Assembly: GCF_026213295.1 (NCBI RefSeq)
Contig: NC_079412.1
Location: 6,424,262 to 6,488,261 of the forward strand
Length of the DNA stretch: 64,000 bases
Direction: 5' to 3'
From: Gadus chalcogrammus
Taxonomy: Eukaryota; Chordata; Actinopteri; Gadiformes; Gadidae
Below the pieces are notes generated by a model. That model did not search any database, had not been told where the DNA came from, and saw only the letters and a list, made by a program, of their open reading frames with translations. The number at the start of each line of letters is the position of its first letter. The stretch's first letter is position 1. This document shows, piece by piece, positions 54,312-64,000 of the stretch. Position numbers and translations under genes: made by a program.

Positions 54312-55125
54312 CTATTATAATACTATTATAATGATTAAGGTTTTAAATATAAATACAGTCTTTTCTTTTTTTATTTGATCATAAGTTTATTTTCAGCGGC
54401 AATCTCGATGTTTGATGTCAATCAATCTCTATTAAAGGGGTGATATCATGCTATTTAGACTTTTCCCTTTAGACTGTTATATGACGTATGAATACACGTT
54501 TTATGTCTGTTAAGCTAGAACAATCCAGTGCGTGAAACGGCTTGTTTGCTCTCAAACCATACTTCCGTAAGAGTGTTTACAACTTGTTTACAACTTCTCG
54601 GGGTGTGATTTTTCCGACACACGCGCAAAGCGTTCGTATGGCAGTTCATATGATGGCAATTAAAAAATAAAAATAAAACAAACGTGTAGCTCGCACTGCA
54701 ACCAAACTACTAATTATGAACTATCAGCATTGTTGATAAAGTAATATGATTTTTTCTAAGCTTTAAGGCCCTCTCACAATAAACTCTTGGCACGCAGGTG
54801 CTTGAGGTCGGTAAGACTTTATTGCATGTTCCTCATCAACCCTAGTCCCCGGACCATGTCACGTCCGTGTCACCCACTGCTGTTTCAGTTGAATAGCCGG
54901 TTGGATTAGGGGACTGGCTGTGTTGTGCCTGTGAGACGGCTGCTGGCCCACTGCATACGTGCGGCTCAGAGCGAACACAACTCAGTGATCGTCTGCATTC
55001 GGTTGCCGTGGCAGTAGCTTTGCCTGCCAACCTAATCCCCTCAGTTGCGGATGAGTGAATGGGCAGGCGGGCGAGGGCACCTCTCTCTTATCAGTTCCCC
55101 CAGCTCACTCCCTAGCTATGCACAT
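54312..55125. repeat. Spacer with dispersed-repeat fragment
   Basis: From about 54434, aaaggggtgatatcatgcta and the following text resemble a short repeat common in teleosts. The rest is unassigned. Confidence 0.35.
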
Positions 55126-55440
55126 CTATCTTACATTTAAGCAGACACTTTTATCCAAGTGATTTACAATAAGAACATTTGTCAGAAGAAGGTGAAACAA
55201 CATATCTCTGTCGGTACAGTAAGGATGTTCAAAGAACCAAGTGCAGAGCATGAACAATCACTAGGGTAACCCATTCCCTGTATACAAACAAAGATAGCTA
55301 GGCTAAGATGCTACAAAACTAAGTACTATAACTAAGTACGCCTTACAATGAGCAGGGGGGGGGGGGTGGCTATGCAGAGTCTAGGACCTGAACTCTGAAC
55401 AGGTGAGTCTTGAGTCTCTCTTGGGCGCTGCTGTCCTAAC
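55126..55440 (+). repeat. Dispersed repeat family A, copy 4
   Basis: The best-preserved copy: ttacatttaagcagacactt, acaataagaacatttgtcag, ctgtcggtacagtaaggatg, ccctgtatacaaacaaagat. Ends in aacaggtgagtcttgagtct. Confidence 0.8.
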
Positions 55441-55444
55441 TAGA

Positions 55445-55880
55445 GGTTGGCGATTAATCGATTTTTTTCATCGCAGTTGGAATTAATGGTTGAGGACGAT
55501 TTTTTTAAAAGAAAATCGATTATAAAAAAATATATGTATATATATATTGATTTTATTTATTTTTTGGTAAAAAAACAAAGGTTAGATATCAACCTGGCAG
55601 CATGCACTGAAAAAAGTGAGTGTAGGGTTTGCTTAAAGTATTAGGCAACCATAAGCAGCAGCACATCACATTTATTCCAACATCTTAAACTGAGACGCGC
55701 AGCAGAGTGGGGGATGTGTGTTGTTTATTTTGATTTTGTTTATCATTGTTATTCTTCAAATAAAACCAAACTTAAAAAAATATATATATTTTTCAATTCT
55801 TTTCAAAATCTATTAAAATCGATATTTGGGTTTGGTTAGAAAAATTTGAGATTCTATTTTTAGGCGAAATGGCCCAGGCC
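55445..55880 (+). mobile_element. hAT-derived remnant with BED-finger trace
   Basis: Starts ggttggcgattaatcgattt. At 55610-55700 it encodes a BED-like pattern (SECRVCLKY, a stop, then SSSTSHLFQHLKLR) followed by AT-rich sequence. A broken, non-functional fragment. Confidence 0.5.
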
Positions 55881-56235
55881 TACCCCTTAGCGCCCCCCCC
55901 TACGCCTCGGCATGTGTGTACAAAGTAGCAGGTAGAAGCACTGTCTCCTCGGAGCCTCACCACCACTCCTGCACCGGTCGCCTCCGGTATTAAGGGCTAT
56001 CAAGTGACTCATCAAGGCCCTGGTTTGGACTCTTTTGACTGGTTCTTTGACCAGGTCCACTTTAAGTCGTTCTAATACATTATTTCTGGCATTTATAACT
56101 TGGTATTTACTGGTACTTATTATTTCCCTAATGAAAGGATGAGTCAAAGAAAAGCTCAATTGAACCATGTCATCAATAGGACGCTAACTATGATTAGTTA
56201 GCCTTTTATCGTGCACGTGCTCCCCACCAGCCTGT
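55881..56235. other. Unassigned spacer
   Basis: No gene or element recognised. Confidence 0.4.
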
Positions 56236-56580
56236 CCTGCTAAGGCCCGGGCCCCCTTCCCGCTAAGGGCCCTGGTCCCCGTCCCGCTAAGGGCCCGGGT
56301 CCCCGTCCCGCTGAGGGCCCGGGCCCCCGTCCCGCTGAGGGCCCGGGCCCCCGTCCGGCTGAGGGCCCGGGTCCCCGTCCCGCTGAGGGCCCGGGTCCCC
56401 GTCCCGCTGAGGGCCCGGGTCCCCGTCCCGCTGAGGGCCCGGGTCCCCGTCCCGCTAAAGGCCCGGGTCCCCTTCCCGCTAAGGGCCCGGGCCCCCTTCC
56501 CGCTAAGGGCCCGGGTCCCCGTCCCGCTAAGGGCCCTGGTCCCCGTCCCGCTAAGGGCCCGGGTTCCCATCCTGCTAAGG
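56236..56580. repeat. 24-bp GC-rich minisatellite
   Basis: About fourteen copies of a 24-bp unit (gggcccgggtccccgtcccg and ctga/ctaa). Each holds a GGGCCC core. Period divisible by three, so the long open frames are artefacts. Confidence 0.96.
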
Positions 56581-58150
56581 AAAGTATTCCGGTTGTTTTG
56601 GGCTGTAGGAACTGAGCAGCGTGAGAAAGAGGAAGCCAGGGTGACTCACCTTTAGGCATGTGTGTAAGGACTGACACCGCCAGGATGACTGGAAGGCTGG
56701 CTGGATAGAACTGGCCTGGCGTTTCAACAACAGGGAATAGGTTTCAGCTTCAGCTGTTTGTCTTCTGACAGCTAGTCCTAGTTTTGAAAATGTGACGTCT
56801 CCATATTTTAAAGGCAGAAGGTTTATTGCGTAATTGTTTGTTAATTGCTTCCCATGCTCAGGCTGAGGGAAGGAAAAACTCAATTTGCAATCGCCCGCGA
56901 CAGGAAACCACTGGAAGTTGTTTGCCTGTTACAGTCGAAGTACACGCCAGTATCGAGACGTGCTTTTGCTCTTCTGCAAGACCCACGTCATCAGTTTCCC
57001 CTCGCAGCACTCCTATTTGTGTTCCCTCTGTTCTTGGAGTTGCCCTTGACTCCGAGTTTTCTTGCACAGGCAACGGCTGCGTCACAGTGAGAGTCTGTCA
57101 GAAACCACTGACAGATTTGTGTGTTTAGAAGCATCCTCTCTGCTAGCAGCTATCATCACCTATAGCTTTGGGAGGTATGCCTCACAAGCACACATTAGTG
57201 GGGAATCTTCTGCTGCAGGCTTCATTCACATTGAAGAGGACAGAATAATTTTGTTCAGGTCCGTTCCAGAGGTAGCACTTATGAAGTGAGGGACAAAATT
57301 CATTTGTATCTAGAAATAACCAAACTGTTTTTTTAGTCCACAATTTTTGAAGTGTTGAGGACTAGGTTATAATACTTATCTCATAGACAATGTTGGAGAT
57401 ATAATGGACATTACTCTTGTGGAATAATCATGAGTTTGAGTGCCAAACCATACTTTTTACTAAATGTTGAGCTTAAGCAGGGCACTCTTTTGTATCCTTA
57501 ATATGTGTACCTTCATTTGAGGACTGTAATGCCTTCTCGAGTTGTGATGGCATTGTTTTAAAATGGACATAAGTTCTTCCTTTTCCAAATATACTCTATG
57601 ATAAGCATCCCAGTCCTTTGTGGACAACATAATTCAACCTGGACTTTTCTAAATAAAACGGTGTTTTCTCCTAAACACTGCAGCTGTTGTAGCTTGCACA
57701 TTCTTGCACAACAAAATATAATGCAAATTGAACTGCTTGATACACTTAGCACTCACGGACATCTTTTAATGGCAACCTCTCACTGGATCAATCTGGTCCT
57801 CAATGATAATGTCATCATTTATTTGTTAATGTATTTGAACCCTTTCAAAGACGTCAGTGGTAGCAGCTGAGCCACACACCAGGGTAAGACACCTCTTAAA
57901 TCCATCAGTATGAGAGTACTGATTACACTGTTTGTGTAATTACTACAATCAATTACCAAGCACTTGATCATGGTGAGGGAACCGATCAGTGCCCTTTGGA
58001 CATTTCTACATTGCCTTGATTAATATAGTAATATTTCTACAGCTGAGGATTTTATATTATTTGAATGCAATAGGTTTTACTCTGCTACAGTAGTATTTGT
58101 AATTGTTACTGGTTCTTTAATTGTGTTTACTATGCAAATACGGCACTGGG
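56581..58150. other. Unassigned spacer
   Basis: AT-rich, short open frames only. Nothing recognised. Confidence 0.4.
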
Positions 58151-58415
58151 CTAGTTGAATCCACATAATCAGTGAATAGGTTTATCAAGGGGCCAGACAT
58201 AGTTAGTTGTTTCCATATAACCGGTGACTAGGTTTATCAAGGGGCCAGACATAGTTAGTTGTTTCCATATAACCGGTGAATAGGTTTATCAAGGGGCCAG
58301 ACATAGTTAGTTGTTTCCATATAACCGGTGAATAGTTTATCAAGGGGCCAGACAAAGTTAATTGTTTCCATATAACCGGTGAATACGTTTATCAGGGCCA
58401 GACATAGTTAGTTAA
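58151..58415. repeat. 52-bp tandem repeat, five copies
   Basis: Unit contains gttgtttccatataaccggt, gaataggtttatcaaggggc and cagacatagtta. The last copies carry small deletions. Confidence 0.93.
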
Positions 58416-59690
58416 ATCCCCCATTCCCTGTGGGATGGCAGTCGGTGAGGGCGGCCGGCCAGGTGCGGTCCGTGGCAGGTCAGGTGTGGCCTGCGGCCGC
58501 CGTTTGACGCACATCTTTGAAGTAATTAGAATGCTTGCCATTTACAGCTTCTTCATAATCAACCGCCTGTAAATGGAGGGAAAAGGGTAGCCATTGTTCC
58601 TCCAGACGCTTTTTAAATACAGAGTTGTTGGGACACGGGCGGGGATGTGGCCGTAAGGCATGCTAATTGCACCTAGCCTAATATCAACTTGTCTTTTAAT
58701 TGTACCTATGGGTTCACCTAACCTAACCTCATGTATTAGCTGTTGCGGTCATAATGACAGGCTATGCTTTGGTTTACATATTGTGTTGGCACATGTCTGG
58801 CACAGGTTGTTTTGTAACAACAATGTGCCAAACTAGGGTAACCCCTTACCCTAGTTTGAACAAGGACAACCCCGCAACAAGAGACTCCCATATTGCATGC
58901 AAACTGTGATGTTGGGTGTGACTAATGTGTAGGTATTGAATACAAAAAACCGAACTAAACAAAAAGATCTGTTGGCCTCTGCTGATATATTTGAGATCAC
59001 CAAGAAAGCCACATGCAAGTGTGTGGTGTGTACCAGGGATAATATTACTCATTACTGGGTTGTACTGCTTTGTTATGATTTTATGGTAATTTATGACTAT
59101 AGCAAGGGCCAATGTGCTGTTTTTCCCTGACAATATAAACAAAGACACGAACGGTGTAGTTTATTATGTTTCCTAAGTATCTCTTGTAGATGCCTTGGTG
59201 CAAACGTGATCTTTCAGGTTTTCGTTTACTACAGAGAGAGCATTCTACCTCGATGCAGCATTAGAACTTTTTTTATGCATTTGTTTCAGTCAATCAAAAA
59301 TTCTTCCTGCTCTCAAGTTGCAGATAAAACCACCGGAAAAGTTGATATCACTCCAGTGAGAGCTGCATCAGAACAGGGAATCCAAGCTCCTGTCTTCGGG
59401 CCAAAACCGGCTCCAATATTTCCAGAATAACTTGAATCATTGTTTCTTACGTAAATAGTTTAATTGATCTGAAAGAGCAGGTTAATGCGTTGTTGTAAAC
59501 TTTGCAGTCTATATAACTCTTTAATTTAGACTTTTCTTAATTATGAAATTTAAAATCTAATAGTAAAAATAATTTGATTAATTTATAGATCTGTTAACAG
59601 TACAGGAAGAGCTATTCAATTGAAAGGGTTAATGGCCTTATATCAATAAGGCGTTTACAATAACACCAAACTAAGAAGGACCTGGGAGGC
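58416..59690. other. Unassigned spacer
   Basis: Short open frames near 59206-59430 match no family I know. No gene supported. Confidence 0.4.
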
Positions 59691-59879
59691 CCGGTGGCAG
59701 CGCTGCAGGGAGACGGGGCCCGGGCTCGTCTGGAACACCAGATCAGAGCCTCCGAAGGTTCACCTTTCTATTGCTCCCCCATTAGGCAAGACAGGAAACT
59801 GGACCTTTTTCTCTGGGCGTTAACACCGGTTGCCCCGGCAGCGGGTCAACAAAACATGGCCCTGCACACGCCTCCCCAC

Positions 59880-60155
59880 GAGGAGGAGGTGGAGGAGGAG
59901 GAGGAGGAGGAGGAGGAGGAGGAGGAGGAAGACAGTGAGAAGGGGGGGAAGGAGAAGGTGGAAGGGGAGGACAGTGAGAAGGGGGGGGGTGGGAGGATTA
60001 AGTGGAAGAGGAGGACTGTGAGAAGGGGGTGGAGGAGGAGGAGGAGGTGGGGAAAGAGGAGGAGGTAGAGGAGGAGGAGGAGGTGGGGAAAGAGGAGGAG
60101 GTAGAGGAGGACATTGAGAAGGGGGGATGAGGGGGGGGGGGGGGGGGTAGGGGGA
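59880..60155. repeat. GGA-rich low-complexity tract
   Basis: GAGGAG and GGGG-rich purine sequence. Apparent Glu-rich and Arg-rich frames are compositional. Confidence 0.94.
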
Positions 60156-60652
60156 GGAGGAGGGTGACAGCTAGTAGCAGAACAACAGGCGTGGATACCT
60201 GGGTCTGTCAGCATCCCAGTGCTGACAGCCCAAGGCTACGTCTCCCTCGCTCTCCTTCACCCTCACACCCTTCCTCTCTCCATTACTCAGCGGTACGGGA
60301 GCAGAGAGAAGGGGTGAGTGATGCTCCTCACAATGAAACCGCTTCCCCCGCCCCTCCTTGGTGATCAGGAGGGAGGTGTCTGGACACGACCGTGGGGGCG
60401 GAGGAGGAACCACACAAAAGAGGAGAGCAGTTAACAAAAGATGTCTCGGTTTCGTTTTCTAACCCGGGATTATGAGTGTTTATCTGGAGCACCACATATG
60501 GTTAGGTCCATGATAGGCATTCATCTGTAATCTAGGTGTGGAGTCGTTTAACCTCCAGGTACAAGCATGATATCAGACCAATAATGGGGAGGCCAACGGA
60601 TGGAGAACTCCTGCTTACCATTGAGTTTGAGAGATCCAGGCCTGTTTATCCT

Positions 60653-60713
<61 letters not shown>

Positions 60714-61289
60714 GCAGACTATAGTGCTTGTACATGTTTAGTAACTTCTTACTGCAGTTTGAACCCTGTGCTTCTAATCAGGGACTGATCGGAACGGGCC
60801 TCACAGTACTAAAAATGTATTAAAAATGTAGATGCAATATTAGGATTTTTTTTACGATGTTATGTGGTTTAAGTAAGAATTAGTTCTACAGCACTTAAAC
60901 CCTTTTTTCTTTTTACAGATAACGAAGTGCGTTACATCAATAAAGATACAGAAAACAAAGGAAAAAACAGACGAAGAGAATCCATTAAAAAGTACAAACA
61001 AACTTGGCGCACAGGAGACGCATAACAAAGTAAGCATTCAGCAGCCGGGCAATCCTATAACAGTTGTTTTTTGACCCGTTTCATATAGCAATCAACAGAC
61101 GGTTGATCTGATGGTAGGGGGACATTGTTCCAGATGTGTAAGAACACAAATAAAATAAATAATATGTACAGAGGGTCTATGCAGTGGTGGTAGAAGAGGA
61201 GAAGATACAGCCAACAGGTGTGGGTTGGATGAGGTGGGGTGGTTGAGTCTTAAAAGTAATTAATGTCATCCGGTGCGAGTGTTTGATTG
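60156..61289. other. Unassigned spacer
   Basis: Includes the (TA)n tract and an exon-like segment near 60919-61028 without recognisable homology. No gene supported. Confidence 0.4.
60655..60709. repeat. (TA)n microsatellite
   Basis: About 55 bp of TA dinucleotide. Confidence 0.96.
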
Positions 61290-64000
61290 AACATTGGTCT
61301 ACTTCGTTGTCGAAACAGACAACAGGCGGGTTTTAGATGGGTTCAAAAGTAACAGGGGCTTTATTTAAAATAGACCAGACCATTGTTCCACTCTGAAGTG
61401 GAAGTCCTGTAGTCGAGGAACCGTCAAGTGACTCTGCGATTTTATCTTTGTTCACTGTTATCCAATTAAGATGAGCAGGATCAGTAACAAGGGTGTTCTT
61501 CCTAACCAACAAATAGTATCTTGGCTGATGCCTGGCCATTCGGGCCAGCATTCCTTCCCATCAATAAAGCACATTTGCTAATGTTTCATAACTTACTGCT
61601 GGGGGCGGACCTGTGACAGGGCCGCCCCCAGCCCCATCTCTGAGGCGTCTGTTTGGAGAACGAGAGCCGTTAAAAATATGCAGTGGAAGCAAACTGACGG
61701 GGACATTTCTGGTCATAGCAAACCGAAACCCCGGAAAGATTTTAAATGTTTCTTAGCAGTAGGACGGGGCCAGGCTGTGATATGTTCCACCTTGCTCTGT
61801 TGTGGCTTGACATTCTCTCTCCCGATGACGTATCCCAGATATTCTGTCTCTTCAACCCCCAACTTGCATTTTTATTTGGATTGGCTGTCAATCCTGCTCT
61901 CCGTAGGGCCCCGCTGACAGCCTCTTACCGCTCCAGACGGGAGGCCCAGTCTATGGATGACGATGTCATCCAGCTAGGCTCCGGCGTACTCTTGTTGGGG
62001 TCGCAGGACTACATCCATCATCCGCTGGGCTGTAGGGGACGCTCCGGGTACTCCAAAGGGCAGGACTTAGTGGTGGTATAGTACGTCTGGGGTTGAAAAC
62101 GCTGTCTTCTCCTTGGCCTGTTTCGTAAAGGGGAACGTTCCAATAACCTCAGGTCAGGACATACGTGCTGATAAATGGTGCCGTTCCTAGTCGCTCAGTT
62201 CATCAACAAGGGGTATGGGGTTGGCGTCCTGAAGTTACAAAACCTTTGAGTACCATCAGGTTTTGGGTCGATGACAATGTGGCTGGCCCAAGCCTTGAGA
62301 TTCCTCCATCGATCCGAGTTCCAGTATCATCCTCACCTCCTCCCTGATTGAGCTGCCACGAGTCCCAGGGATGAGGTGTGGCCGAAGGCGGACTAACGAT
62401 GTGGCCCCCTGTTCAGAACTGCTTTGAGGTCCTGCCTCTGGTTTGGTGAAAGCTGGTGACCAATTGAGACTTCTGCAGTGATCTGAGGAGTTATGTTAAC
62501 GGACTGGCAATTGGGGATGCACAGGTTCTAGGCATGTCTTAAAAAGGTTTATGTGGTATATTTCCCGAAACTTAAATAAAAAAACAGGTGCCCAGGAATT
62601 CGCTTACCTGGGCACCTCTTTTATATAACTGTGCTCCTGCGCTTTCTACAAATGGTGCCAAAAGATGGAACAGACCATAGCCATTCAGGTCTTCATCTGT
62701 TCCACAGGCTCAATGACTGACCTGTGGGGTGGTGCTGTTCCCAGGCCTCTTTCCCTATGTCGAGCATCCCTCTAGGTCTCCGACCACAGAACAGCTGGAA
62801 GGGGGAGAATCCTGTCATAGGGAAGAGGCTGATCCAAGTTCTTCTCGTCAACAACAATCTTCCTTCTCAACATCTGGCCGGCGAGTCCTTTTTACTAGGC
62901 CCCCGACGGGGCCTCAAATCAACCCTGGGTGGCCCTTGGGACTTACCAGGTTTGCTGGTACACAACATTTCCACAACGTCACCTTGTGGTTCTCCAACAG
63001 CTCCACCAGCACATCCAAACTATTTGGGCTGGTCTAGGCAGCATACTATTAAGCATCCGGAGACTATACCCTTCTGCAACGGTGCATCAGCAGTCATTAA
63101 CGGGGGGGACCAACTCTGGGTCAGGCGTGCAAGGTTGACCAACTTGGCCCGGGGAGGCTGAGTCGGGTCGCACCTCCTATGAGTGGATACTTTGTCCATA
63201 GTGGGCGAGGATGGTCGCTTTGAGGGTAGCATAATTAGCAGCGTCCGGAGCCGTCGGATCTCGACAAACCCTCTGGGTCTCCCCACTCAGATGGGGTAGC
63301 TGCAGGCCACTTCTCCCGGGCGGTTGTTCTCTCTAAGGGTTTCGCAAGGCCTCTACGTCATCTTCAGTAGAAAGTTGAGTCAGTCCTAAACTGAAGGGGG
63401 GCTCCTGGGGGGCTCTCGCCAGCTGGCCAGGGGCTGCGGTTCTCTGGCACCACTCCCTGAGGGCGGCCTGGAGATCAGCTTGGCTCTTGAGCAGGGTAGT
63501 CAAAGCACCCTCCATTGTAGAGGGGCTTCAGCAGGCCTGTGCTAACTTGTTTCCAGCCCAAAGTCCCCAGAAGTCAAAATGTATGCATTCTCCACCATAA
63601 ATGGCCCTTTGATTGAATCGAGGCCTACTTGGTTTTGAAACAGACCACAAGAGCCAGGGTGTGACTTCAAAAGTAACAGTGGTTTTGTAGAAAATGGTGA
63701 GGGCAAGGAGAGTGGAAATCCAACTACGGTCCTGGAAGAGAGTCCGGCACAGTCCTTCCTTGAGGGGAGAGGTTTGGTCTTCCTTTGTAGCTGGCAAACT
63801 TGCAATGGCCAATCATGCCAGTGAGTGGGCTTGATAATCCTTATTGTCAAAAACTTCCCCTTTCCCCTTGTGGAGGGTCTTCTGCGTCAAGGCCCTCCAC
63901 AGTATAAAGTCTGATCCCCTTTCCCCTTGTGGAGGGTCTTCAGCGTCAAGGCCCTCCACAGTATAAAGTCTGATCCCCTTTCCCCTTGTGGAGGGTCTTC
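61290..64000 (-). mobile_element. Decayed Gypsy-type LTR retrotransposon, incomplete at window end
   Basis: Reading the minus strand from 64000 down: an LTR-like segment, a gag-like start (63515-63333, MEGALTTLLKSQADLQ), a gag motif near 63280-63190 (YATLKATILAHYG), an integrase-tail-like patch near 62830-62700 (FQLFCGRRPRGMLD), and reverse-transcriptase patches near 62075-61760 (PFGVPGA, QRMMDVVL, LDDIVIH, CKLGVEE, YLGYVIG). A second LTR-like segment lies near 61560-61290, sharing about 60 bp of pattern (gaaacagac, caaaagtaacag) with 63637-63700. Stops and shifts occur throughout, including TAG at 61974-61976 immediately before LDD. Non-functional. Confidence 0.75.
63857..64000. repeat. 59-bp tandem repeat cut by window end
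   Basis: Units start at 63857, 63916 and 63975, the last incomplete. Each holds TGTGGAGGG and its complement CCCTCCACA around a 15-nt loop, followed by agtataaagtctgat. Confidence 0.93.

Noticed and set aside
56184..56677. [12 protein letters not shown] repeat proteins
   Set aside because: 24-bp minisatellite translated in two frames; no start context or homologue.
59206..59430. Possible small gene or exon
   Set aside because: No recognisable family, no consistent splice partners, AT-rich codon use.
60919..61028. Exon-like segment after tttttacag with a donor-like aaagtaag
   Set aside because: Lys/Thr-rich translation of AT-rich DNA, unlike SPRYD3, and no neighbouring exons to join.

Overview
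The window is vertebrate, most likely teleost, nuclear DNA. It has small GT-AG exons separated by introns, no operon structure, and protein matches to vertebrate families. It also carries many dinucleotide tracts (GT/CA, GA/CT) and minisatellites, several placed directly against splice sites. That density, with hAT, LINE, LTR and MITE debris, would suit a repeat-rich fish genome such as a gadid, but the species is an inference. All gene names come from remembered family sequences; no search was run.

Six protein-coding genes can be supported. (1) The 3' half of agap2, + strand, 13 exons from 404 to 9667, with the GTPase exons lying upstream of the window. (2) zbtb39, + strand, 11589-16574, a BTB/zinc-finger factor whose coding region is cut by two introns. 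(3) gpr182, - strand, 18633-19715, a single-coding-exon GPCR convergent with zbtb39. (4) pip4k2c, - strand, 22262-30073, ten coding exons, complete. (5) igfbp6, - strand, 32672-36112, four coding exons, complete. (6) The 5' half of spryd3, + strand, 41719-45686, after which no further exon was found up to the window end. As I recall, human homologues of all six lie on 12q13-14 (SPRYD3 beside IGFBP6, GPR182 beside ZBTB39, PIP4K2C near AGAP2). The window therefore looks like a compacted, rearranged version of that block. The genes do not form one pathway; agap2 and pip4k2c both touch phosphoinositide/Arf signalling.

Region by region: 1-11 kb is agap2 and its 3' UTR. 11-18 kb is zbtb39, with a solo LTR in intron 1 and a minisatellite filling much of intron 2. 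18-22 kb is gpr182 and spacer. 22-30 kb is pip4k2c, with a MITE, a 16-bp minisatellite and a long CA tract in its introns. 30-36 kb is spacer and igfbp6, with a 0.7-kb GA tract. 36-41 kb is spacer with a truncated LINE. 41-46 kb is spryd3. 46-64 kb is a repeat graveyard: minisatellites, a hAT element carrying a nested insertion, two further DNA elements, and a decayed Gypsy-type LTR element running off the end.

The most unusual items are these. A duplicated ghost of the last agap2 splice acceptor lies upstream of the penultimate exon. A perfect hairpin overlaps a pip4k2c splice acceptor, while a 117-bp UG tract follows the donor of the same exon. A 23-bp-stem intronic hairpin resembles a pre-miRNA. 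Two zbtb39 introns are built of repeat DNA. The nested transposons have exact target-site duplications that allow relative dating.
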